From an uncultured Oscillospiraceae bacterium (GTDB lineage: Bacteria > Bacillota > Clostridia > Oscillospirales > Ruminococcaceae), in the NCBI GenBank assembly GCA_910577365.1, contig CAJTMU010000007.1, forward strand, positions 1-64,000: DNA of 64,000 nucleotides. The letters are read 5' to 3'. The notes beneath the pieces are model-generated. The model made no database searches and was not told where the DNA came from. It was given only the letters and a program-made list of their open reading frames with translations. Shown in pieces: positions 55,722 to 64,000 of this stretch. The position numbers were made by a program, and so were the translations under genes. Each line of letters begins with the position of its first letter. The first letter of the stretch is position 1.

Positions 55722-55750
55722 ATTATATTCTCTTTTTTCCCCAAAAACAA
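55722..55750 (-). promoter_or_regulatory. Promoter for the solute-binding genes
   Basis: On the minus strand TTGTTT, 17 bases, TATAAT. Its -35 box abuts the -35 box of the divergent promoter at 55751. Confidence 0.7.
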
Positions 55751-55779
55751 TTGACATTTTTCCCGATTTATATTATAAT
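55751..55779 (+). promoter_or_regulatory. Consensus promoter facing the AraC gene
   Basis: TTGACA, 17 bases, TATAAT on the plus strand, directly touching the divergent promoter. The AraC start is about 450 bases away, giving a long leader. Confidence 0.8.
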
Positions 55780-56233
55780 ATTCCCAAAGAGTAAATTGTG
55801 CTAATGGTTTTTAGATTTTTATCCCTGTTTTAACTTAATCGACTCCTTTCAAGTTAAGCAAGGAAAATCGACATAAGAAACAGGTCGAAAGAGGGCAAAA
55901 CGGTTGGCCAAATAAAAAATGCTCTTGGCTATGCTATTGGGGGAGGAAGATTCTTACAGAATCAATATCCTGCCGACGTGGAGGATAAAAAGTGTGTTCC
56001 TTTTTAGCTCCAATTCCGTGCGCAGTGAAGATATCAAGTCTTTAAGGCAGCGTAAAAATTCAGGAGAAATGTGATAAAAGCAGACGTCAATTGCCGGCTG
56101 CGCATTACTTTTGCGCAATCAGCCGATATATTAAAACACGGTGAAGCGAATTGTTGACTTAACTGCAGGATAACAGGCGCTTGCTTTTTATATAGCTTAG
56201 GCATGGAAAATTCTTTAAGATCAGGAGAAAAAT
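55780..56233 (+). other. Long leader of the AraC gene
   Basis: 454 bases without a protein gene. CCTGTTT (55824-55830) pairs with AAACAGG (55878-55884), enclosing AACTT/AAGTT. Near 56210 the sequence GGAAAATTCTTTAAGATCAGGAG resembles the right end of the leader repeat family. No known riboswitch is recognised. Confidence 0.4.
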
Positions 56234-57190
56234 ATGGATAAATTTATTATGCCGCTGAAATCGGATATGCAGGAACTGGTACAGCATGGAAGCATACAGT
56301 TCCCGATACAGTATTACGTCAATTCCATCATAGCTGACAGGAACGATAATGTGCCGCTGCACTGGCACACACGTCCGGAGTTTTTTACCGTAAAAAGCGG
56401 TACGGTTAAGGCAAGGGCGGGAAGCACCGAGATAACCGTTAAAGCGGGGGAGGGATTGTTCATGAACGTGAACACGCTTCACAGCTATGTTGCGGCGGGA
56501 AATGAGGATTGTATTTGTCCCGATATAGTTTTTTCTGAGGAGCTTCTCGCACCGCTTAACAGTGCGATAAATCACCTTTATGTGACCCCGCTTCTGCTGA
56601 ATGAGCGGCTGCCGTATATCCATCTTAAGCCTGCGGTGGACTGGCAGTGGGAGATACTGGACTGTCTTGACGAGATATTCGCGCTTTTGCAGCGCTATGG
56701 GGCGGCGGGGATATACGGAGAGCCTCTGCATGTGGATTACCGCCACGAAGATATTGAAAGCAGCTGCTTTGAAATGTCGGTGCAGCGCTGCATGAATCGT
56801 GCTTGGCAGCTTCTGTTCACTCACAGGCGTGAGTGCGAGTTCTCCTCGGGAATAAAAAACGAGCATATTCTGCTGATAAGAATGCAGAAAATGCTCAGCT
56901 TTATCAACGAGTATTACTCAAAGGACATATCGCTAAACGATATAGCGCAGTCGGCAAGCATAAGCAAAAGCGAGGCGTCACGCTGCTTCCAGAGTTACTT
57001 GAACACCTCTCCTGTAAATTATTTGTTGAATTTCCGCGTACAGAAAGCAATGCAGCTTCTTCGCAGCTCCGAGATGACGGTGGAGGCGATAGCGCTGGAA
57101 TGCCGTTTTGGCAGCGCCGCCTATTTTTGCAAGATCTTCCGCTCTCGAACGGGGCTTACCCCCAAGCAGTACCGCCGAAGCAGAATATGA
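56234..57190 (+). CDS. AraC family regulator with N-terminal cupin-like sensor domain
   Basis: 318 residues. The N-terminal half is a cupin (PLHWHTRPEFFTV, AGEGLFMNVNTLHSY), which binds a sugar; residues 215-315 are the DNA-binding domain with two helix-turn-helix units (SLNDIAQSASISKSEASRCF and VEAIALECRFGSAAYFCKIF). It is divergent from the tandem solute-binding genes with touching promoters, so it probably activates them in response to an oligosaccharide; that link is inference from position. Start has CAGGAG. Confidence 0.9.
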   Translation: MDKFIMPLKSDMQELVQHGSIQFPIQYYVNSIIADRNDNVPLHWHTRPEFFTVKSGTVKARAGSTEITVKAGEGLFMNVNTLHSYVAAGNEDCICPDIVFSEELLAPLNSAINHLYVTPLLLNERLPYIHLKPAVDWQWEILDCLDEIFALLQRYGAAGIYGEPLHVDYRHEDIESSCFEMSVQRCMNRAWQLLFTHRRECEFSSGIKNEHILLIRMQKMLSFINEYYSKDISLNDIAQSASISKSEASRCFQSYLNTSPVNYLLNFRVQKAMQLLRSSEMTVEAIALECRFGSAAYFCKIFRSRTGLTPKQYRRSRI

Positions 57191-57203
57191 TGGGGATTAA
57201 AAC

Positions 57204-57246
57204 GCGCGGCAGCCAATTAAGTTTTCAGCTTAATTGGCTGCCGCGC
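57204..57246. terminator. Bidirectional terminator
   Basis: 18-bp perfect stem (57204-57221 with 57229-57246), 7-base loop, between two convergent genes; followed by ACTTTGTTT on the plus strand. Confidence 0.92.
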
Positions 57247-57269
57247 ACTTTGTTTGAAAATTATCGTGT

Positions 57270-58184
57270 CTATCCAATAAATTCCCTTATCAGCGAATTT
57301 TCAGGGACAAATCGCTTATCCACACCGGAGAGCTGCTTTAAAAAGCGCTCTATATCTGAAAACGCTTCGTATCCCTCATATGTGCCTGAGATATTTTCAA
57401 GGTCAGGAAGCAGGATATCGCGGTAAACCAGCGGCTCATAGCCGATAAAGGTGTCAATATCGAAGTTGGCGCGGTGCTTGAACGGCATTATATATAGGTT
57501 TTCGCCGCGCTCAACGGACTTGAAAAACTCAAATGTTTCTGCAAGGCTTCTGCCGCGGTACAGCTTGTCGCGCATAAGCCGCCGCATAAGCCGTATCTTG
57601 GAGGGGTGGAGCGTTTGCCCCTTTTTATCGGAAAGCCTTGTGCGCACACTGACATAGACACAATTTGTAAAGCTCTCACTGTCCCCTGTGACCAGCGGGT
57701 TAAGGGCGTGTATTCCTTCCAGAATTACAAGGTCGCCATTGTTTCTCTTCAAAGGCATTCCCTTAATTCGCTCCTGGCGCGCAAAGTCAAAGCCCGGGAT
57801 ATCTATTTCCTCACAGTTAAAAAGCTTTTCTATATGCTCTCTGAACAGCGGTATATCCAGCCGCATGGGGCTTTCAAAGTCGATATTGCCGTTTTCGTCA
57901 CGCGCCTTTTCTGTTTCGCACAGCGGCAGAAAATAGTTATCCATAGAGATGGTATGAGTAGTGCAGCCGTTTTCGCTCAGAATGCGCTGTATCCTTGTGG
58001 CGGATGTGGTCTTGCCAGAGCCTGAAGGTCCCGAAATCAGCACCACGGGTCTTTCCTCGCGTTGAAGATATATCTTACGAGCGACCTTGGAGATCCTGTC
58101 CGCATATGTGTTCTCATCGGAGAGGATAAGCTTTTCGGGGTGCTTTGAGAGCTTATTCAGCTCGGATATCGAAATAGCTTTCAT
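57270..58184 (-). CDS. Uridine kinase-like P-loop kinase
   Basis: 304 residues of the phosphoribulokinase/uridine kinase family; Walker A LISGPSGSGKTTSA. The N-terminal part (SENTYADRISKVARKIY type) matches the core of the larger Clostridial nucleoside kinase, but the TGS domain usual in the 550-residue forms is absent. Substrate unknown; neighbours suggest pentose or nucleoside use. Starts 20 bases after araD ends. Confidence 0.82.
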   Translation of the reverse strand: MKAISISELNKLSKHPEKLILSDENTYADRISKVARKIYLQREERPVVLISGPSGSGKTTSATRIQRILSENGCTTHTISMDNYFLPLCETEKARDENGNIDFESPMRLDIPLFREHIEKLFNCEEIDIPGFDFARQERIKGMPLKRNNGDLVILEGIHALNPLVTGDSESFTNCVYVSVRTRLSDKKGQTLHPSKIRLMRRLMRDKLYRGRSLAETFEFFKSVERGENLYIMPFKHRANFDIDTFIGYEPLVYRDILLPDLENISGTYEGYEAFSDIERFLKQLSGVDKRFVPENSLIREFIG

Positions 58185-58204
58185 TTGACCGTTATCCTTT
58201 CGAT

Positions 58205-58897
58205 TTATTTCTGCCCGTAATAAGCGTCCGCGCCGTGCTTTCTCAGGTAATGCCTGTCCATAAGCTCCCGCTGCATTGGTGAAATATCAGGCTGCATGAT
58301 AAGATTATGCCACGCCATAAAAGCCAGTTCTTCCAGAACCACCGCGTTGTGTACCGCGTTATGCGGGTCTGTTCCCCATGCAAACGGACCGTGGCTGTGG
58401 ACAAGTACCGCGGGGATATCATCAGGAGATCTGCCCTCAAATGTTTTAATTATAACATTTCCCGTTTCACGTTCGTATTCTCCTCCTATTTCTTCTGGAG
58501 TCATGCGTCGCGTGCAGGGTATCTCACCGTAAAAATAGTCTGCATGGGTAGTGCCGAGAGGCGGTATACCGCGTCCTGACTGGCTGAAAACCGTTGCCCA
58601 GCGGCTGTGGGTATGCACTACTCCGCCGATATTCCCAAACGCGCGGTAAAGCGCCAGATGAGTGGGCGTGTCACTGCTGGGATTTAACGAGCCTTCTACA
58701 CGCTTTCCGCTTTCCAGCTCTACCACCACCATATCCTCAGGGCTGAGCTTGTCATAATCCACTCCCGACGGCTTTATCACTATCATTCCGCTGCTGCGGT
58801 CTATACCCGAAACGTTTCCCCAGGTAAAGGTGACCAGATTGTGCTTCGGCAGCAGCATATTAGCTTCATATACCTGTTCCTTAAGTTCTTTAAGCAT
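58205..58897 (-). CDS. araD: L-ribulose-5-phosphate 4-epimerase
   Basis: 230 residues, class II aldolase fold. It converts L-ribulose-5-phosphate to D-xylulose-5-phosphate in arabinose use, feeding the transketolase encoded earlier in the window. Zinc ligands: HTHSRWAT and HSHGPFAW. The start at 58897 has AAGGGGG and overlaps the ansA end by 8 bases. araA and araB are not in the window. Paralogous ulaF-type specificity is possible. Confidence 0.88.
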   Translation of the reverse strand: MLKELKEQVYEANMLLPKHNLVTFTWGNVSGIDRSSGMIVIKPSGVDYDKLSPEDMVVVELESGKRVEGSLNPSSDTPTHLALYRAFGNIGGVVHTHSRWATVFSQSGRGIPPLGTTHADYFYGEIPCTRRMTPEEIGGEYERETGNVIIKTFEGRSPDDIPAVLVHSHGPFAWGTDPHNAVHNAVVLEELAFMAWHNLIMQPDISPMQRELMDRHYLRKHGADAYYGQK

Positions 58898-59864
58898 AAT
58901 TATCCCCCTTAATGTTTTCGGCAAAAAGCCGTTTAAAATCCTTGTTATCTTTTGAATAAGCCAGCGCCCACATTGCTTTCATAACCGCATACTCCGCTGT
59001 CATAGCGCCAATCTCTATCAGACCGAAGCGTTCCTTGACAACGCGCCCGACACGGTACAGTGCGAGATTGCTCCCGCCGAAAATTGCCTGCGTGCCCATA
59101 ATTACACAAATTCCCTTTGTTATAAGCTCAGATAGTTTGCTTTCATATATCATTGGCAAACCGCCTGCTCCGTAGCTTTCAATAATTACTGCCCTTGCTC
59201 CTTCGATATCGAATATTCCAAGGGGGGCTGCGGGTGTCAGTTTTATGATTGCCACACGGCTGTCCAGTCTGTCAAAGAAAACAGGTCTACTATCGGGCGC
59301 TTTGGCTTTGAAAGAAACTTCTCCGTCTTTTGTGATTGTTCCGATGTCGTCGCAGTTGATGCTGCGAAATGCATCAAGCTCTCGGGTATACAGCTTGCTG
59401 GCGCATCTGCCGTCAATTACCCTTCCTGAGAAAACGACAGCGACTCCATGTGCGCCGTTATGCACCGCACAAAGGAAAGCGTCCTGAAGATTTCTTTTTA
59501 CGTCGGAATTGGGAACACTGGGCGAAAGCTGGCTTCCCGTAAATATTACAGGCTTTGGGCTGCCTTGTATCAGGCAGGAAAGCGCCGCCGCTCCGTAAGC
59601 CATGGTATCAGTGCCATGAGCAATAACAAAGCCGTCGAAGCTGTCATAATTGTCCTTTATAATCTTAACTATGGTTATCCATTCCTTCGGCGACATATTG
59701 GTGCTGTCAAGCGCAAAAGGCTGCACAGCCGAGATATTGCATACTTCCCTGATTTGAGGAATAAGCGTTAGCAGTTCTTCCGTGCAAAGTGCGGGAGCAA
59801 GTCCGGAATCCGTATGTCCGCAGGAGATGGTACCGCCTGTTCCAATAAAAAGGATCTTTTTCAT
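58890..59864 (-). CDS. ansA: Type I L-asparaginase
   Basis: 324 residues. The first catalytic Thr lies in IGTGGTIS and the second set (Thr, Asp) in [13 protein letters not shown]. It hydrolyses asparagine to aspartate and ammonia. No signal peptide, so cytosolic. It is the first gene of an operon with araD (8-base overlap) and the uridine-kinase-like gene, an unusual combination. Confidence 0.93.
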   Translation of the reverse strand: MKKILFIGTGGTISCGHTDSGLAPALCTEELLTLIPQIREVCNISAVQPFALDSTNMSPKEWITIVKIIKDNYDSFDGFVIAHGTDTMAYGAAALSCLIQGSPKPVIFTGSQLSPSVPNSDVKRNLQDAFLCAVHNGAHGVAVVFSGRVIDGRCASKLYTRELDAFRSINCDDIGTITKDGEVSFKAKAPDSRPVFFDRLDSRVAIIKLTPAAPLGIFDIEGARAVIIESYGAGGLPMIYESKLSELITKGICVIMGTQAIFGGSNLALYRVGRVVKERFGLIEIGAMTAEYAVMKAMWALAYSKDNKDFKRLFAENIKGDNYA

Positions 59865-59946
59865 ATCTTCTCCGAATTTTTGTTGATTTGTACGCAGATA
59901 TTCAGTACATGAGCCGTTTATTATTCACAGCCGCCGAAATACAGCA

Positions 59947-59975
59947 AAACACGGCGAAAAATCCCCGCCGTGTTT
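59947..59975 (-). terminator. Terminator after spoVS
   Basis: AAACACGGCG and CGCCGTGTTT, 10 bp, 9-base loop; on the minus strand followed by TGCTG. Confidence 0.7.
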
Positions 59976-59988
59976 ACCCGATTTACCA

Positions 59989-60249
59989 TTATCTCGGTTC
60001 AACAATGAATTTAATTGCCGTTCTTTCCTCGCCGTCTATTTCAACGGTGGCGAAAGCGGGGATACATATCAAATCAACACCGACCAATGCCATATAGCTT
60101 CTTGCTATCGCAATCGACTTTACAGCCTGATTTGCCGCGCCCGCTCCGACCGCCTGGACCTCGACCTCGTTTTTCTCGCGGATAACAGCCGCAATGGCTC
60201 CCGCAACGGACTTAGGTACAGAGTGTGCTGAAACCTTTACAACTTCCAT
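59989..60249 (-). CDS. spoVS: Stage V sporulation protein S
   Basis: 86 residues, exactly the SpoVS length, nearly full conservation (VSAHSVPKSVAGAIAAVIRE and AGAANQAVKSIAIARSYMA). An Alba-like RNA/DNA binding protein needed for spore coat assembly in Bacillus. It follows the ymdB gene as in many Firmicutes. It supports a spore-forming lineage but is also found in non-sporulating relatives. Confidence 0.97.
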   Translation of the reverse strand: MEVVKVSAHSVPKSVAGAIAAVIREKNEVEVQAVGAGAANQAVKSIAIARSYMALVGVDLICIPAFATVEIDGEERTAIKFIVEPR

Positions 60250-60361
60250 GATTGCTCACCTGTCAGAACAGTTTTGCCTGTTCTGCCTTTCTTCGTAATT
60301 GTCTGTTTTTACCATTTATTATTTATTAGAGCGTCAAGCGGGTAACAAACACGCTTTCGCC

Positions 60362-61138
60362 CTATTTTTCGGAATAAATTTTTTTGATTCGCTCAATAGA
60401 TATGCATTTGCCGCTTTTGACGTTAATATCAAGACATACGCCGTTTATCTCACAGTCACCTTTGGCAAAAATGTGCTTTTGCGGGCAGTAGCTGAGGAAT
60501 TTCTCAATAATGATATCCTTTTCCACCCCAAGTATGGAGTCAATGGAACCAGTCATGCCTGCGTCGGTAATGTACCCCGTGCCGTTGATGATCTGTTCGT
60601 CTGCGGTCTGCACATGGGTGTGTGTGCCCATCACCGCAGAAACCCTTCCGCTCAGATAAAAGCCCATCGCGCGTTTTTCAGAGGTTGCCTCCGCGTGAAA
60701 ATCCACAATAATTATTTTGGCGTCGGTTTCTGTCAGCAGCTTATCGGCATATCTGAACGGATTTTCAATAGGCTGGAGGTAAGTCGTGCCAAGAAGATTA
60801 ATAACCGCCATACGGTAAGCGCCGAAGTCAAGCTCACACAATCCCCGTCCCGGAACGTCCTCGCCGTAGTTTGCCGGACGTATTACCCGCTCATTCGTTT
60901 CAAGCAGCTCGTATATCGACCGTTTGCGGAAAACATGATTTCCCGTTGTGATAACATCGGCACCCGAGTTGAAGAGCCTCTCCGCAGATCGCGGATCGAT
61001 ACCGTTTTCCGCCGCAGAATTTTCTCCGTTTACTATTACAGCGTCCGCGCGGTATTCGTGCTTTATTGCGGATAATTCGGCTTCCAGTGCTGCGCAGCCC
61101 GCGCCGCCAACAACATCGCCGATAAAAACAATCCTCAT
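60362..61138 (-). CDS. ymdB: YmdB-type metallophosphoesterase
   Basis: 258 residues, TIGR00282 family. Metal ligands: IGDVVG (Asp8), NGEN and TTGNHVF, and GTHTHVQTADE. Bacillus YmdB is a 2',3'-cyclic nucleotide phosphodiesterase affecting biofilm and motility choice. Followed by spoVS after 112 bases and preceded by purA after 7 bases, so it is probably in an operon with purA. Confidence 0.95.
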   Translation of the reverse strand: MRIVFIGDVVGGAGCAALEAELSAIKHEYRADAVIVNGENSAAENGIDPRSAERLFNSGADVITTGNHVFRKRSIYELLETNERVIRPANYGEDVPGRGLCELDFGAYRMAVINLLGTTYLQPIENPFRYADKLLTETDAKIIIVDFHAEATSEKRAMGFYLSGRVSAVMGTHTHVQTADEQIINGTGYITDAGMTGSIDSILGVEKDIIIEKFLSYCPQKHIFAKGDCEINGVCLDINVKSGKCISIERIKKIYSEK

Positions 61139-61145
61139 ATTATCA

Positions 61146-62429
<1,284 letters not shown>

Positions 62430-62602
62430 TTATGAATCCTCGTTTCCGTTGTTAAGTGCATTAGTGCGTAAGTGCAGTGTTTAATCAAACTGCTGCGCTG
62501 TCCGAAAATATGCGTAAGTGTATGCACATGCGGGTATTTGAGTCTGTAATATGTGAAAGCGCGCGTATTCCTTAAAAAGTGGCACTATAACACTTTGCGT
62601 CT

Positions 62603-62631
62603 ATTATAACATACTATTAACAGAATTTCAA
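62603..62631 (-). promoter_or_regulatory. Sigma-A promoter for purA
   Basis: On the minus strand TTGAAA, 17 bases, TATAAT, about 170 bases before the start codon. The leader between shows no recognised purine riboswitch. Confidence 0.75.
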
Positions 62632-62726
62632 GCGGATTTTAAAAAAACGTTTTACAAGCGCAGCTTTTTTCCCGCAAAATGACTTTAATCAGGGATTTGC
62701 TGCACAAAGATAATTTTTATTACCAT

Positions 62727-63356
62727 TTAAATTGTTCCGAATATCCTGTCTCCCGCGTCACCCAGACCGGGAACTATATACTTATCTTCGTTAAGCTTTT
62801 TATCAAGATGACCGCAGTAAATCTCAATATCGGGGTGATTTTTTATCAGCGCCGCAAGTCCTTCGGGCGCAGCAAGAATGGACATAAATTTAATGCTTGT
62901 TACACCTTTGGATTTAAGCAGGCTTACTGCCGCACTTGCCGACCCGCCGGTAGCCAGCATGGGGTCGAGGATAATGCAGGTGCGCTCCTCAATATTTTCG
63001 GGCAGTTTGCAGTAATACTCGCGCGGAAGACAGGTATCCGGATCGCGGTACATACCGATATGCCCTATCTTAGCAGTGGGAACAAGTGTCAGCAATCCTT
63101 TGACCATGCCGAGTCCCGCCCTTAAGATCGGAATGACTGCTATTGTTTTGCCCGATAATACGGGCGCTTTGGTGGATTCAATTGGTGTCTTTATCTCCGT
63201 CATTTCCAGCGGAAGGTCACGCAGCGCCTCATAGCCCATAAGCGTTGCGATTTCCTCAATGAGTATCCTGAAATCCCTTGTTCCCGTCGAGCAGTCTCGC
63301 AGAAGCGTGATTTTGTGCTTTATCAGGGGGTGGTCGAAAACAACAATTCCTGACAT
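62727..63356 (-). CDS. upp: Uracil phosphoribosyltransferase
   Basis: 209 residues, full length. It makes UMP from uracil and PRPP in pyrimidine salvage. The PRPP-binding motif is [15 protein letters not shown], and the C-terminal [12 protein letters not shown] is the uracil-binding family signature. Start at 63356; the ribosome binding site AAGGAG precedes it. Confidence 0.98.
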   Translation of the reverse strand: MSGIVVFDHPLIKHKITLLRDCSTGTRDFRILIEEIATLMGYEALRDLPLEMTEIKTPIESTKAPVLSGKTIAVIPILRAGLGMVKGLLTLVPTAKIGHIGMYRDPDTCLPREYYCKLPENIEERTCIILDPMLATGGSASAAVSLLKSKGVTSIKFMSILAAPEGLAALIKNHPDIEIYCGHLDKKLNEDKYIVPGLGDAGDRIFGTI

Positions 63357-63506
63357 TATCGTATCTCCTTAATAATGAATATCCCTTTTCGCGCTCACGA
63401 TTGATATGCGATATTTGTAAAATTTCGGTGCGCGGCGCCGATGTCCTTAACGAAACGGTTTCTTAATATTATTCGCAATTGTGAAAAAACCGCCTATTAC
63501 ATTTAT

Positions 63507-63535
63507 ATTATCTCACAAATTCATTTTTTTTGCAA
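63507..63535 (-). promoter_or_regulatory. Promoter for upp
   Basis: On the minus strand TTGCAA, 17 bases, GATAAT. The gap 63357-63660 otherwise shows nothing. Confidence 0.6.
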
Positions 63536-63660
63536 TACTTTTTTGCATTTTTGTGTTTATTTCTACTAATTTTCAACAAAAATATATATAAAAACCGTCA
63601 GACTAACGGTCACAGTTTGTTGAAAAAGTGTAAATATCCGATTTGGGAAACATAAAACTT

Positions 63661-63681
63661 GGCGCGGAATCAATCCGCGCC
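63661..63681 (-). terminator. Terminator of the membrane protein gene
   Basis: GGCGCGGA and TCCGCGCC arms with a 5-base loop; on the minus strand followed by AAGTTTTATG. Confidence 0.8.
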
Positions 63682-63687
63682 GGAAAA

Positions 63688-64000
63688 TCACTTAAGCACC
63701 TTGCCTTTTTTATCATTGGATTTCAGCTTTATGGGAGCTTCGCTTCCGCCTTTGTCCTCAAATATGTTTTCATTATTATCAATTTCGGGCAGCTCGGGAT
63801 TTCGCTCTCCTTTAGCTTCATAAAAAGGATTAATTATAAATTTCTGAATAGCGGGATAGCAGGCAAACACCGCCAGGAAAGTAAGCCACGCAAACGGCAG
63901 AAGCGGAGAGAGCATCACCAGATATATCCCTATCCCCGAAAACGCTATCAGATAGCCGTACAAAAGGAAAAATGCCAGCGTGATAAGATTCCCCTTTATG
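63688..64000 (-). CDS. Membrane protein, C-terminal part, runs off the window
   Basis: The reading frame is open to the window end, so the start is outside. The visible C-terminus has at least two hydrophobic segments (LITLAFFLLYGYLIAF and PLLPFAWLTFLAVFACY) and a hydrophilic tail rich in Asn, Glu and Lys. An internal TTG at 63963 is not a real start. Family not recognised; the plan resembles YesL-type DUF624 proteins only loosely. Confidence 0.65.
   Translation of the reverse strand, partial: IKGNLITLAFFLLYGYLIAFSGIGIYLVMLSPLLPFAWLTFLAVFACYPAIQKFIINPFYEAKGERNPELPEIDNNENIFEDKGGSEAPIKLKSNDKKGKVLK

Overview
The window looks like chromosome from an anaerobic, spore-lineage Firmicute of the Clostridia, most likely an Oscillospiraceae/Ruminococcus-type gut or rumen organism. 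The evidence is a SCIFF ranthipeptide precursor with its radical-SAM maturase, SpoVS next to a YmdB-type phosphodiesterase, a DUF1292 protein, the ACT (UPF0237)/PFL (UPF0210) pair, a transketolase split into two genes, strong AGGAG ribosome binding sites, TTGACA-17-TATAAT promoters, and plant-fibre enzymes (GH5 endoglucanase lipoprotein, GH31 alpha-xylosidase, GH2 beta-galactosidase). I see no rRNA, no confident tRNA, no CRISPR array, no prophage and no transposase.

Layout. 1-6.2 kb: end of an RluD-type pseudouridine synthase, small enzymes and hypotheticals, the two transketolase subunits, and a lipoprotein. 6.4-18.5 kb: cytosolic alpha-xylosidase, a lipoprotein, a Nudix hydrolase, a MIF-type tautomerase, two HAD-type genes with FapA, a large GH2 enzyme, and an NlpC/P60-fold protein that lacks its catalytic residues. 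18.9-29.2 kb: MATE exporter, FAD/Rieske oxidoreductase, an AAA ATPase, tgt, AraC/GyrI-type regulators, and a slipin-like protein. 30.3-31.4 kb: a gene-free stretch that behaves like one long structured RNA gene. 31.4-37.3 kb: HtrA-like protease, scfB-scfA, lipoprotein, RsmE. 37.5-44.8 kb: an operon on the minus strand (lrp-like, aminotransferase, ispE, Asp23-like, fakA, recG). 45.4-50.5 kb: ACT/PFL pair, membrane proteins, methyltransferase, RidA, carbonic anhydrase. 50.6-57.2 kb: endoglucanase, GNAT, two tandem solute-binding lipoproteins and a divergently transcribed AraC regulator. 57.2-64 kb: ansA-araD-kinase, purA-ymdB-spoVS, upp, and the end of a membrane protein gene.

How it fits together. 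The glycosidases and solute-binding proteins suggest use of xyloglucan or hemicellulose: GH5 at the surface, uptake through the binding proteins, then alpha-xylosidase and beta-galactosidase inside the cell, with the split transketolase and AraD handling pentoses. The AraC gene at 56.2 kb and the two solute-binding genes share back-to-back promoters, which points to local sugar control.

The most unusual content is non-coding. It comprises (i) a roughly 780-nt transcript unit at 30.53-31.31 kb with its own promoter, terminator and a perfect 10-bp pairing between its two ends, resembling the large ornate RNAs (ROOL/GOLLD/OLE class); (ii) a family of palindromic intergenic elements, one with perfect 16-bp terminal inverted repeats, several ending directly at the ribosome binding sites of unrelated genes; (iii) a second promoter-driven, GC-rich, gene-free unit at 27.05-27.54 kb; and (iv) a phased TTGTAA array ahead of the NlpC/P60-like gene. 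All functions are read from sequence motifs without searches; coordinates of starts were chosen by ribosome binding site and family length.
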